The notes beneath the pieces were generated by a model. It saw only the letters and a list, made by a program, of their open reading frames with translations. It was not told the DNA's origin and searched no databases. Positions 22,131 through 32,999 of a stretch of 64,000 nt of DNA are shown here, piece after piece. How positions within the stretch are numbered: the first letter of the stretch is position 1; every line of letters begins with the position of its first letter. The position numbers were made by a program, and so were the translations under genes. Source of the stretch: Raphanus sativus (Eukaryota > Streptophyta > Magnoliopsida > Brassicales > Brassicaceae); NCBI RefSeq assembly GCF_000801105.2, contig NC_079511.1, positions 23,087,792 through 23,151,791 on the forward strand. Direction: 5' to 3'.

Positions 22131-23110
22131 AGATGTTATCATGCTTCTACTATATGTTGATGATATGTTGGTGACAGGAAACAACTCTGAAGTTCAGCAG
22201 AGGTTTCTCAAAGACATCCACACTCAGTTCCGCATGAAGGATCTTGGTCAGATGAGCTACTTCTTGGGAATTCAAGCCAAGTTTCATGATGGCGGACTAT
22301 TCCTATCTCAAGAAAGATATGCCCTCGACATTTTGGAAGCTGCAGGGATGAGCGACTGCAATGCAGTGGCCACACCATTACCTATCCAACTGAACAAAGT
22401 GCCTCACCAAGATCGTCCCTTCGAGAATCCAGGCTACTTTCGAAGTCTCGCGGGAAAACTGTAGTATCTCACTCTAACCAGACCTGATATACAGTTCTCC
22501 GTCAACTATATATGTCAACAGATGCATCCTCCGTCTGTTGCTGACTTCAACAACCTGAAGCGTCTGTTGCGTTATGTGAAAGGAACCTCTCAACTGGGCA
22601 TCAACTTCAGTAAACAGACAGACTTCACTCTCCGTGCCTACAACGACAGTGACTGGGCCGGATGTTCGAAAACCAGGAGATCAACGGGAGGCTTCTGCAC
22701 CTTCCTTGGCAACAACATCATCTCCTGGTCCTCAAAGAAGCAGTCGACTGTGTCTAAAAGCTCGACAGAGGCAGAGTATCGGTCATTATCTGAGACAGCG
22801 TCAGAGCTCAGTTGGTTGTGCTCCATCATGAGGGAGATGGGGATTCCTGTGTTTAAAACTCCTGAACTATACTGTGACAACTTATCAGCGGTTCACTTGA
22901 CTGCTAATCCTCGGTTTCACGAGAGGTCCAAGCACTTTGAACTTGACTATCACTATGTGTGTGCGAGAGGGTTGCTTTGAAAGCTCTCATAGTCAAGCAT
23001 GTCCCTGCTTCTCACCAACTGGCCGATATATACACTAAGTCTCTCCCCTACACGGCATTTGACAAGCTCAGATTCAAACTTGGCGTATGCTCACCACCTA
23101 CACCAAGTTT
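22040..23110 (+). pseudogene. Copia reverse transcriptase C-terminal part and RNase H
   Basis: In another frame, reverse transcriptase resumes at FGFSCCIKDASLFVYSKGKD and reaches the catalytic YVDDM box (about 22155-22170) and DLGQMSYFLGIQ. A TAG at 22462-22464 interrupts LAGKL-YLTLTRPD. RNase H follows at 22522-22980 with SDWAGCSKTRRSTGG, SSTEAEYRSLSE and ERSKHFELDYHYV, then a frameshift. The remnant KHVPASHQLADIYTKSLP follows it, just before the 3' LTR. Confidence 0.88.
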
Positions 23111-23114
23111 GGAC

Positions 23115-23512
23115 TATTAAGAAGACTACACTAAGCGACACCGTTTGCAGTAAAGAGAAAGAGAAGGAGAAGATGGGCCTCGAGTATTCTAAGCCCAATG
23201 CAGAAGTGAGAAGCCCAGACAGTCAAGTGACCAAACAACGGTCTGATTTCAAAGATGAGAAGAAGAGAGTCAAAAGCAAAGGACAGATGACGTTGGGTTG
23301 CAGAGATGTTAATGGCGTGAGTTTGTACAACAGATTCTCAGCCATTGATTCTGAAGAAGAATAGGATCTTGCCATCTGTCTAGAACCTCTACAGTTTTCA
23401 TTACTTGTATAAATAAGCTTTTCTTGTAACCGAGAACATCAATGAGAAAGTAATGAAATTACAGTAAACAGAGTAATCATCTTCTTCATTCATAAATCTG
23501 ATAACTTCTTTA
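23115..23512 (+). repeat. 3' LTR of the Copia element
   Basis: 398 bp, same length as the 5' LTR with about 10 substitutions and no indel. The ORF ending NRFSAIDSEEE is preserved (stop at 23364). Confidence 0.88.
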
Positions 23513-24140
23513 CATACCTCCTAAAAAAACTTTGAGACTGAAGAAAGCACAGACCGTTTATGCTATAGTAGCTGGTGTCTGAGAACATAAAAGGAACATG
23601 ACAATGAGGTAAAAGGTTATGAAAAGAGAGTACGTTGCGACATTGACTTAACTTCTTGCGGAAACAGCCTCCTGACTCAGGAGAAAGATTGGATTAACGT
23701 GTTTGTGATGTAAAAGACGTGAAAGATTGGCTACACTTTGAAATGCGCCAGTTTCCAGTGCTCGGACTTTGACTTTTCCGAGTGAGCTAACCCTCAAGGA
23801 ACTTTTAATTTGGTTTTATGAAAGTAAATAACAATAACCAGACTAATACCTAGACCACGTTTCAAAGTAGAAGACAGTTTACAGTTTTTCTTTTCTTTCA
23901 GCTGGGATGAGACTTGGTTTTAGTTTTTAAGATTTAATAGTATATTTAGATTTGAAAAATCATATTCGCATTTCAACCATTTTACATTCGTTCCACTTTA
24001 GAATCAGTTACTCGAGTTTGGTTTAAACATGGCTGAGTAGATATTAGATACAAAAACTGGGACTAATAGCTTGAAAAGTTTCATGGCTTTCAGGCAACCA
24101 GTTCCGTGTTCATATCTTGTATATATTTATAATGAATTCA

Positions 24141-24202
24141 ATATTAAAACTCAAGCTTTGTCAAAAAAAAAAAAAAAAAAAAAAAAATATATTAAAACTC
24201 AA
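24141..24202 (+). mobile_element. Minimal retroposon insertion: 8 nt plus poly(A) with 14-bp target duplication
   Basis: The 14-bp direct repeats ATATTAAAACTCAA (24141-24154 and 24189-24202) flank only GCTTTGTC, a run of about 25 A, and a T. The TTTGTC-poly(A) ending is like the 3' end of plant SINEs and LINEs, including the SINE-like insert at 62492-62569. It is read as a retroposon copy truncated to almost nothing. Confidence 0.7.
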
Positions 24203-24429
24203 TCAAACTCTATCAGACACAACAACATGTATCTGTTTGTTTTGATTCATTTCTCAATCTGATGCTAAATAGTCATCATCGCTTTAAATCATAACGTCAA
24301 GTTCCTAAACAGTACGATAGACTAAAATTTAACTTCATAGTAATGCAATCAGAGTAACTAACAAAGTCAGCAACAGATGTCAATGCTTGATTACACCACT
24401 AAAAAAATTTGATGGTAAAAAGGTTTTGT

Positions 24430-24664
24430 AGTACTACTCTGTTTTATATTATATGATCTTTTGGTCGTAAAACTAATCAATTTTTATTTAAATATTATTA
24501 ATAATATACATTTAAATGAGTTAACCAATCAAAAAATGAAGTACAGTATTATTAGTTAACCAAATTTAAGAAAGTTAAAAATATCTTAAAAATATCAAAA
24601 CATCTTACATTTTCAAATATCAAATTTTCTTTAGAACATTTTATATTATGGAATGGAAAGAATA
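24430..24664. mobile_element. Possible Tc1/mariner-type MITE
   Basis: The left end TACTACTCTGTTTTATATTA (24432-24451) and the reverse complement of the right end, TATTCTTTCCATTCCATAAT, share the pattern of plant mariner-type MITE termini (CTCTGTTTCATAATATAAGATG theme). TA dinucleotides lie at both edges. Identity between the ends is modest, and boundaries are approximate. Confidence 0.45.
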
Positions 24665-25337
24665 ATATTAAAAAATTTTGAACAAAACAAAAAGAAGTAA
24701 GCTATTAGGTTAAAGGAACATTTTAAATAATTTTTTTATAAAGTACAATTATTTAAACAATATTTTGAATTGCTGCAAATCATAAGTAATCGGAGATATA
24801 AAGTTTTCATGGTGACAAGTATATCCCTGAAATATATAAATAATAAAAAAATACAAACTTAAAAGTGAGAGACATACTGATTAATATTTCTTATTTGCAT
24901 GAAAACTATTATTCGCTTTATTATTAGCCACACAGTATTACTTTGACACAACAATGTAAAAATAAAAAACTTCAAAGGAAAAATAAGAGTTAAGTTCAAT
25001 ACATGAGTTAGAGCTACACTCATAAGATTATAATCAAGAAAACATAATTATGAATAACTTCCTGACATCTCGAGAACTATTTATGTGTTCTGAATTCAAA
25101 TTTGATATATTGTCCCAACTAACAAAAAAAATTAATACTAAAAATTCGATGAAAATAAACTTTATGAAATATTCAAACAATAAAAGTTAGAGCTGGAGTT
25201 CCTTTTATACTATATCCTATACACTAAATAGTTTATAACCACATAAAATTCTACAATTTTTTTATATTCACACAACTAAAAAATCAGTCGTACTATATAG
25301 TAGCAATTATCCGCGTGTAGCGCGGAAAGCGACCTAG

Positions 25338-26990
25338 TCGATTTTAAATAGGGAGAGTTTTAAAATCATCTGAACTTGAACAACATTAAATTTTAAAAAT
25401 TGGATTTAATCATTCATTGAACAACGGAAGATTCTAAATTAATTTTAAAATACAATATCCAATAACACTAGATTTTCAAATAAATTTTAAAATCATCATT
25501 AAGTGGATTTTGTTTAGATTTAAATTATGTTAAAATACATGATTGAATATATAACGCTTTAGGTGTTATTATTAAATAATGGATTTAAAGTAAATTCTAT
25601 AGATTTTATAATCCATTGTTATTCAATGATTGATTGCAATTTCTATATTAAAATCTAGTGTTATTAGTTAATACATTTATAATATCTCCTTTTTTTGTCA
25701 TCAAAAACACAGATTCATATTCACATTTATAATATCTCGATTGAGTGATTTTAAAATCTAATCTTATTGGTTATCAGATTTACAATTTCTTCATTAAAAG
25801 TGTTTACAATCCCTTTTTATCCAATCAAATATTTGAATACAACAATTAAAATCTAGTGTTATTCATGTTTGATAGATTCTTACCATCGTTTGATTTGAAA
25901 GTTGTTAGAATGGATTGAATATAGTTTCATGTATAAATTGTACTAAACAAAAATCTATCATCCTTTTTCAGAAATTGTCATTGTTAACAAACCCATCTTT
26001 TCTTTAACCAACCAATTCTTCTTTTACCAAAATTATCAATTTTAACATTGTACAATAAGATAGATACTATATTGGGTATCGAAACACAAATATAAACTTG
26101 ACCCATAAAAATAAAAACCATACACAAAAATTATAGAATTTTGAAATAAAATGGTGGATTTAATAATTTGTTATTGAGTTAGTGTATAAATCAAATGACA
26201 TATGTTGAATTTATAAATAAAGTGATGCAGATTAAGAAATTAGATACAAATGACTAGTGAATCAATTTGAAATGAAAAAAAAAAAATTCTGATATCTTTT
26301 AAATCTAATGGAGCTGAATTCAATTTATACAACCAACAACACTCCTTTAGTATTTAAAATATTATCATGTAAACAAGTTATTTTATTTTTATTGATTTAC
26401 CTATATGGGAACTGTGTGCACTAGCTATGTTCCATCTACGGTAACATTCATATGTCGAAAAGCAAATAATAAGTTCTCATATTTAGCTGGTGTTATTCAA
26501 TCATGTATTTTAATAGAGTTTAAATCTAAGCAAAATTCATTCGAATGATGATTCTAAGTTCTATTTTAAAATCTAGTGTTACTGGATATGATATTTATAA
26601 ATCTAATTTAAAATTTGGTGTTATTCAATGAGTGATTTAAATTCAATTTTTAAAATCTAGTGTTATTTAACTTCAAATGATTTAGAAGTTATTTATATCT
26701 AAAATTGATTTCAAAATAATTTGTGGTGGATTCTAATAAACAAATGATTGAAAATAGAGTTGTGATTAACAACTAAGAATCAAGAAGTACAAGAAGATTG
26801 GTTACTTCTTGATCAAAGGGAATAAACAAATAAGAAGAGTTATATTATGTTGATTGAATGCATATATGGATAGCTCAACATTAGCTATTGAAGAAGATTC
26901 AATCATGACATAAGGGTCTCTGTGAACACACAAAGCTTGTGCTCGTAAATCTTATGGAGTTGCAAGGGCAGTGGTGACGACATCAGAAAG
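25338..26990. repeat. AT-rich region with dispersed AAATCTAGTGTTATT motif
   Basis: No gene is seen. The motif AAATCTAGTGTTATT or close variants recurs at about 25650, 25848, 26571 and 26653. Reverse copies (AATAACACTAGATTT) lie at about 25460. Companion words such as ATTCAATGATTGATT and TTTAAATTCAATTTTTAAAA occur beside several copies. It looks like a decayed cluster of one small repeat family. Confidence 0.5.
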
Positions 26991-26993
26991 TGT

Positions 26994-27248
26994 TTGGTTC
27001 AGCTTCTTGAAAATAAAATCGAAAAGAAGAGAATCTTCAAGGTTTTTTTGCTCAGAGAATCTGATGGACTAGATAATTTTACATGTTTCGTATCAGGCTA
27101 TACTTATGACAACTTCAAGAATGATCATGTTGCAGTAATTAACGACCTGAGCTTCAATGGTGAAAGTGTAAGTTTATGTGCCATCAGAAGGAACAATAGT
27201 AGTGTCATCGAAACGACCGGGAACTGCAGAGTATGCATGCCGAAATAA
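26994..27248 (+). CDS. Unidentified short open frame
   Basis: An 84-codon frame begins MVQLLENKIEKKRIFKVFLL, with a texture more coding-like than its AT-rich surroundings (codons such as AGC, GAC, CTG; balanced third positions in the middle). The alternating hydrophobic pattern of VFLLRESDGLDNFTCFVSGY suggests beta strands. I do not recognise a family. It may be a fragment of a captured gene. No upstream exon can be shown. Confidence 0.25.
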   Translation: MVQLLENKIEKKRIFKVFLLRESDGLDNFTCFVSGYTYDNFKNDHVAVINDLSFNGESVSLCAIRRNNSSVIETTGNCRVCMPK

Positions 27249-27284
27249 ATAGAATCAAGATTAAGTAAATAAAAAGAATCAAGA

Positions 27285-27729
27285 TTAAGTATAAAATCGC
27301 ACATATGGCCTTAAGATGAGCGATCGAAGACGTCTCCCATTGGGGAAGTTATTCCAATCACGATCGTCTGTGAATGCAGGATTATGGACAAGGTAAAGAC
27401 ATGGAGCGGGAACTGTGTAATCCGATACGTGGAATAAATGTCTGTTCTGAAACAGAATCACCATTTCGTCGGCGTTAAGCCAACGCTCGCGAGACACATC
27501 CAAGATTTTCCTAACAACTTCAAAGAAAAGATCAAGAAACTCAGGAAACTAATTTAAATTCTCAAAGATTAACTCAAAAGAACATAGTAGTAAACCTCAT
27601 AACATAACACACAAACATATTCCATTCTAAACTATTAGCGAACAGAGTTGTATGACGTAGTACAAATCTAAACATGGGTTAAAGGCGTGAGCGATTGCTT
27701 GAAGTTATACCGCCGGCATCCTGCGATCG
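27285..27729 (-). pseudogene. Small CG-1-like family, copy 1
   Basis: The first exon begins at 27729 with ATGCCGGCGGTATAACTTCA, the counterpart of ATGGCGTCAGTCAATCTTCA at 29726; the third-to-fifth codon region here carries a stop. The second exon starts after an AG at about 27517 and reads KILDVSRERWLNADEMVILF, then QNRHLFHVSDYTVPAP and NPAFTDDRDWNNFPNGRR before a stop at 27285. The pattern RWL...E/M...LFQN...P...LYL...DW...NGRR resembles the first half of the CG-1 DNA-binding domain of CAMTA factors, but only loosely. The rest of a CAMTA is absent. Confidence 0.45.
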
Positions 27730-27929
27730 ATTACGGAGAGAAACAGCGAGGGAGAGAGACTGAGAGAGAGAAAGAGTGAAGGAGAAGGAGAGAGACATTG
27801 AGAGCGAGGGAGAGATTCTTTTTTTTAGACGTGCATATATAGACGACTAGACATTCATATGTGTAGCAATTAATATGAGAGGATTGAATTGAACTGGGCT
27901 TTAAATAAATTTTATGATAAATCATGTAT

Positions 27930-28800
27930 ATATTTTATGATAAATAATGTATTATAAATTGCTACAGAAAAAGACAATAAAAATAATAAAAGAACCTAAA
28001 AGAGACACGTCAATTTTGTAAACATCCCACATCACTAGATGGTGAAAGTAATGAAAGGATTCAAGTAGTATAAACAAGATATGAATTACACCCAAACTTA
28101 CTCAGGCTTCAATATATCCAAGGCCAACGTTTTGTCTGGGCTTAAATTAATTGAGTCTAAATGATCGGTAATAAATCCGATTTTTAAAGCGCATAAATGA
28201 TTATACGGGCGCATACTAAGTGCTGATTAGTTAAGCCGAGTTGGTTAAATTCGGGATGGTTGACCACCGTTTAGCATTTTTGCGGCCACGACGGTTGACT
28301 AACATTTAGCGTTTTTGCAGCCGCAAATGCGGTAACGCGGCCGCGTTTTTCGGCAAGGGTGTCAATACACAAAAGTGGTTCAGGAAAGTCTAATTTAATG
28401 GTTTAGATTAATATAATAAATATGATTTATTATGTAGTGTTTATATTGGAAAAATAAAAGGAATTCTTCCATTGAAACAATTTATATCTCTTACAATGGT
28501 TACTGATTCTTGATTCCATTCTTGATTATTATATAATATACAGTTCTTAAAAATATATTAATATTTGAGAAATCTATGCAACATATATTTGACACTCTAT
28601 TTTCATTGAATAATATTTTACGCACTTACTATTTTTTCTATCTTAGTTTAAATTTTTTCGTATTCATAGGTTAGAATATGAGAAAAATCACTTTAAAATC
28701 TTCTTATAACATCATTCTCTGCATGAATGCTTTTTAACTAAATGTTGTAGATTGATTTATGTAGATATGAATTACTTACGGCTGAGATTAAAAATTAAGG
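27930..28800. other. Intergenic, with a GC-rich repeat at 28190-28360
   Basis: AT-rich apart from 28190-28360, where the words GCATTTTTGCGGCCACGACG and GCGTTTTTGCAGCCGCAAAT alternate with GACCACCGTTTAGC/GACTAACATTTAGC. This is an internally duplicated GC-rich patch that ends in AAGGGTGTCAATACAC. It may be a hAT-like terminal region, but a matching opposite end was not found. Confidence 0.35.
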
Positions 28801-29466
28801 CCTCCATTCATCTAAGTAGTTATCACTTAGAATAGTCATTTTATTCTCTTAATTTTTTCATCAGTTGAATCTTCTAAAATTACCATTTTTAATAATTATA
28901 TCTTGATAAATTTGGCAAAATGTATAAAACTCTATGCAATTTGTAAGAAACTCAATTTCTTTAACATTATATCTCTGTGGCAGTTGGCTGTTATTTAATC
29001 TTCAATTAATCTTATAATTGTATAGAAGTGAAAGTATCTATTCTAACAAAAAAATCATATCCAAAATGCTTTTTCCCTGTAATATTAAGATCAACATTTT
29101 TTTATTTATAATTGTAAATGGATTTGTTTATAAATTGCAATTTTTTTCTATAGACAATCAAAAACACCTTTACAATTAACAATTTCAATATTTCATATTT
29201 TTTTATAAATCCCTTGATTGATCAGTATTTGAAATAAAATATAAGGTATACTTAGATAATTCAAATTGACTTTTATATGTGTATATCATGCATACATTTT
29301 ATTAAGTAGTTAATTAATGTGGGACATAAATGAAACACAAATAAATAACTTTTATAAAGTAAAATAAATGTAATTATTGTGCATTAATTTTTTTAATATT
29401 GAACAATTTAAAACTATAAGTAAATAAATTTGATAGTCCGCGCGAACGCGCGGATTTGTTTCCTAG
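28801..29466 (+). mobile_element. Helitron 3' end (5' end not located)
   Basis: The terminus CTAG at 29463-29466 is followed by host T (29467) and preceded by a strong hairpin CCGCGCG-aa-CGCGCGG (29438-29453). The AT-rich body upstream has the texture of Brassicaceae Helitrons. I could not choose a 5' TC end, so the start given is a placeholder for the AT-rich body only. Confidence 0.55.
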
Positions 29467-29683
29467 TAACAGTAAAAGAGTACTGGTTCGATCTGATGAA
29501 CTGAAGATTTCTTGAGAAATCTAGAAACCAAACAAGAACAATTAAAACCTAAAAAAACTAACATCATTCCAAAGAACAGAGTATTACTACGATCATCACT
29601 GACACTCAAGAACAATTACAGATAGGCAGAGGTTTCGAAACCTAGAAACTAAAAATCATTAGAGTCCAACAAAATTACATACC

Positions 29684-29726
29684 TTGGTTGAGAACTTCTA
29701 TCGCTTGAAGATTGACTGACGCCATT
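29684..29726 (-). pseudogene. Orphan first exon of the CG-1-like family
   Basis: On the minus strand ATG at 29726 opens MASVNLQAIEVLNQ, followed by an apparent splice donor GTATGTAA at about 29683. It matches the opening of copy 1 (27729) and could splice to an exon beginning EILLASQEGWL-type sequence, but no such exon follows within about 1.5 kb downstream. It is either an exon orphaned by rearrangement or one separated by a long insertion. Confidence 0.4.
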
Positions 29727-29739
29727 GTGGTTCTGCGTG

Positions 29740-30840
29740 AGGGAGAGAGAAAGGGATCCTCTATAAGAACTAAATGAGATGTTGAGTATCATTAAATACA
29801 CTATATTGGATCCTTTATGGTTTGATTTGGTACTCGATAAATTAATAATTCTTATAAAATAAATATTACTGGTCCCAACTTTACCGGTTCAAAATTTGAC
29901 TCAAATCGATAAACTAACAAGATAATTATTTTTTAGAAAAGTCTATGTAAATATATAGTCCAATTAATAATTTACATGTATACATATTTTATATAAGTAA
30001 TAATCTATTATTATATTGTTTGTTTTATATTCACGATGAAATTAAATTTATATTTTCCTGACACTTAATATATATATATATATATATAATATATATATAT
30101 ATATTTGATGAGATTAAGTAATACTATATCTAAAACCACATTAAATTTCTATGCAATATATATTATATACACCAAATAATATAATAAAATTAATATAAAT
30201 GTCAAATTGCAAAAAATAACAATTAATGTCTATAAAATAAAATCAGATCTTTTTCTTATCTTAGAATAAATATATATTAAAATAAAAATCTAACTAAAGA
30301 AATTTTTGTAAACTAATATCTTTTTAAATTAATAATATTTCAAAGTTCTAATACTATTAATTTATAGAAGTCATACGGTAGTCATTATCCTTGAATTACT
30401 TTAGAATGCATTTAGGTGTCTACATTGCATATATTTGTTCATTTATGTGCATAAGGGGCATTAGGGTATGGATTTGCACAATTGGAATGTTTGGGGTCAA
30501 TTTGAAGGTCAATCGTCAAATTTAAGACTTCTGAGCCAAACTGAAAAGAAACAAAGTTAACGGACCATTTCTGCAAATATACGAAAGGGGTAGATTCATC
30601 ATTAAAAGTAGAACATTTACACTATAGGTCACTTTTACACTTATTATTATCACTTTAAGTCAGTTCCTTATACTGAGACACTTTTCTTATTCTATCGATG
30701 CACTTTGCTTATCTGTTACCTTGTACAAAGTCATAGTTACCCTTTTGATTTGATTTGTTACCTTTTGATTTAATTTGTTAAACTTAATACTTATTATTTT
30801 TTTAATAATATTTTCATTATTCAACTTATTCTCTTTCTTC
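29740..30840. other. AT-rich intergenic region, (TA)n tract
   Basis: No gene is seen. A near-perfect TA dinucleotide tract lies at about 30068-30103. The rest is AT-rich and featureless. Confidence 0.5.
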
Positions 30841-30841
30841 C

Positions 30842-31730
30842 GCCATGGAAAAAATCTCCAAATATCCAGATTTTCGTCTCCTCTTTCCTTTTGTTCCTCC
30901 TTCATCTCCACCCTCTCTAACTACCTTGTCCTCCTCCTTCTCACATGTTTTCTCCCGGACCTGTTACTCTTCCTTAATCCCCTAGTCGAAACCCTCCACC
31001 TTCAGTTTCAGGACCACCCTCGAAGCCCTCAGATGGTAACAAATGACGATCTCCTCAAACTCCATCTTCCCTGTCTCCTGCTTCAGTTGAGTAATCAACA
31101 TGAGTGGTGGTTGGAATCGCGATGGGCGGAGTCACTTTGCTTGTAATGGTAACTCTGGTCTGTGAGAATAAAAAGAGGAAGAAGATGCTTACTATGCTCC
31201 TCCTCCACCTCTTCCTGATCTAAAAGGTATTAGCTTGTCAGAAAGTTGCAATCTTTTTGTGGACATGTTATTAATTTGTAAAAAAAAAATCATTTTTTTG
31301 CAATATTGAATTTCTAATGAGAGTAGCTCTGGTTTGTCTTTTATTTTGAGAAGAAACAAAGAAAGAAGATGCTCACTATGCTCTGTTACCTTCTCCTAGT
31401 CCCAAAGATATTAGTTTGTCCCAAAGTTGTAATCTTTTTGTGGAAATGTTGTTAATTTCTTACAAGGTTTCAATTTGTTTTTTGCTATATTGGATTTTAA
31501 GATGTCGAATGTTCTTGTGTTTCTCAAATGGAGGACCTTTCTGTGGATAACAACAGCAACAATCCCGGCAACAAAACGTAACACCACCATCAAATCATGT
31601 TGTGAAGTCAGCACCACTTAAGCCTCAATCTCCACCGCAGCATCCACCTCCACCTCCACCTCCACCACTGCCTTTCAAAGAGCAAGGGCAGCAGCTCAGA
31701 GCCACCCTCCAGGGCTTGTGTTAGGATTCT
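30842..31730 (+). pseudogene. PERK-type receptor-like kinase fragment
   Basis: The 5' part reads as broken Pro/Ser-rich ectodomain sequence of a proline-rich extensin-like receptor kinase: NPPPSVSGPPSKPSDGNK at about 30990-31045 in one frame. A juxtamembrane exon coding a KRKKDAYYAPPPPLPDLK-like segment follows (about 31170-31227). A diverged second copy of that exon and its intron start lies at about 31350-31412. The next exon (about 31540-31700) gives QQQQSRQQNVTPPSNHVV, then PPQHPPPPPPPPLPFKEQG. No kinase domain follows. Stops and frameshifts occur throughout. Confidence 0.7.
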
Positions 31731-31864
31731 CCAAAAGCACGATCACATACAAGAATTATGTTATTGGAATGAGTATCAAATTATATATTTTCGTTTATCT
31801 CGTAAGGTCTGAATAACACGAGATGGAAAGAAGCTATTGAAGGATTAGAGAAATAGAGATAAGT

Positions 31865-32340
31865 GTACAAGTGATAACAAGACTTATGTACACTGCTCGT
31901 GTATACAAATTTACAATATACATAAGCTATGCTTTAATCAACAGAATAATGTACATGTATATAACAAAACCTATGTACACTACTTATTTATACCAATGCA
32001 TGTATATAACGAGACCTATTTACACAGTTTTCTGAGTTGTATATAGTTTTGTGGGTTGTACACCTGTACACAAAGCCAATAAATGCAAGGTTGTACACAT
32101 GTACACAAAACGTATATGGTGTTATCATATCGACAATTAGAAATGTCCATATGTACACAAAAACTATGGATGCAAATATTTGAATTTTGTTTTCCTGCAC
32201 TTCTAAAATTTTTAGTAGAGACATGAAAATAAACATAGGATTCGTTGTTACTTGTTAAAGGTATACTTGATATATGAGTATGCTATCATGAATATGAAAT
32301 TGTCCATATGTACATGTTCCTCTTGTTGTACATGTGTACG
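31865..32340. repeat. Cluster of TGTACA / GTACAC words
   Basis: About ten occurrences of GTACA or TGTACAC lie within 475 bp, in both orientations. Examples are TGTACACCTGTACACAAAG near 32058, GTTGTACACATGTACACAAA near 32091 and TTGTACATGTGTACGCC near 32325. No coding frame accounts for it. Confidence 0.5.
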
Positions 32341-32854
32341 CCATTTTCTTTGGATAAAGTTGAGTTCTTTTATTCAATGGTTTTTTTTGTCCAGAGAGTG
32401 TTTGGAAGAGGAGTCTGTAGCTATGTGTTCAGAAATGAACTCAGAATTTGAAGCACAACTTTAGCTATCAAGAGATTTGATAAAGAGGACAATGAATAGA
32501 CATCTTCAATAGTATCAGACATTTTATCGAGCACTTGTATGCATTCTTTGTAGTTTTTTTGCCAGACAAGTTGTGTTATCTCCAGGCTATTACTTGACAA
32601 AATAAGATTTAAAACATAACATCTTTAGTGAAAAAAACCAAGGATAGAGGAAGAGAAAACGTAGCACCAAAACTTCATAAATCTCAAACAAATAGAAATC
32701 TTTTTTTTGTTTCCAAGGAGATATTCTAGAAATTCAAATCTAGCCCAATTGGAAGCTTTTTTTTCTCCTCCATTGCTTTAGCCATCTTTTTTCACAGATA
32801 AGAATTAATTACTGGAAAAAAAGGAGAAAGAAAGAAGCGTACAAAATAGAAAAG

Positions 32855-32987
<133 letters not shown>

Positions 32988-32999
32988 GATGAAGATCGT

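Larger units (their letters stand above)
19173..23512 (+). mobile_element. Ty1/Copia LTR retrotransposon, internally deleted
   Basis: This is a 4340-bp element with equal 398-bp LTRs (19173-19570 and 23115-23512). Perfect 5-bp target duplications CATAC lie at 19168-19172 and 23513-23517. The LTRs run TATTAAGAAG...CTTCTTTA instead of the usual TG...CA. The primer-binding site TGGTATCAGAGC is directly adjacent at 19571. Domain order is gag, protease (DTGASAH), integrase, reverse transcriptase, RNase H, so it is Copia. About the N-terminal half of reverse transcriptase is deleted, and several stops or frameshifts are present. By eye the LTRs differ at about 10 of 398 positions. Confidence 0.93.
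14086..25337 (+). mobile_element. Probable gene-carrying Helitron split by two LTR elements
   Basis: The proposed 5' end is TCAGTACTATACTAAAAGC at 14086, with host A at 14085, followed by the CCACGTCA words common behind Helitron 5' ends. The proposed 3' end is CTAG at 25334-25337 with host T at 25338, preceded by the hairpin CCGCG-tgtag-CGCGG about 11 bp upstream. Subtracting the two nested LTR elements (3315 and 4340 bp) leaves about 3.6 kb, which includes an aspartyl-aminopeptidase fragment. The pairing of the two ends is inference: each end is convincing alone, but they could belong to different Helitrons. Confidence 0.5.
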
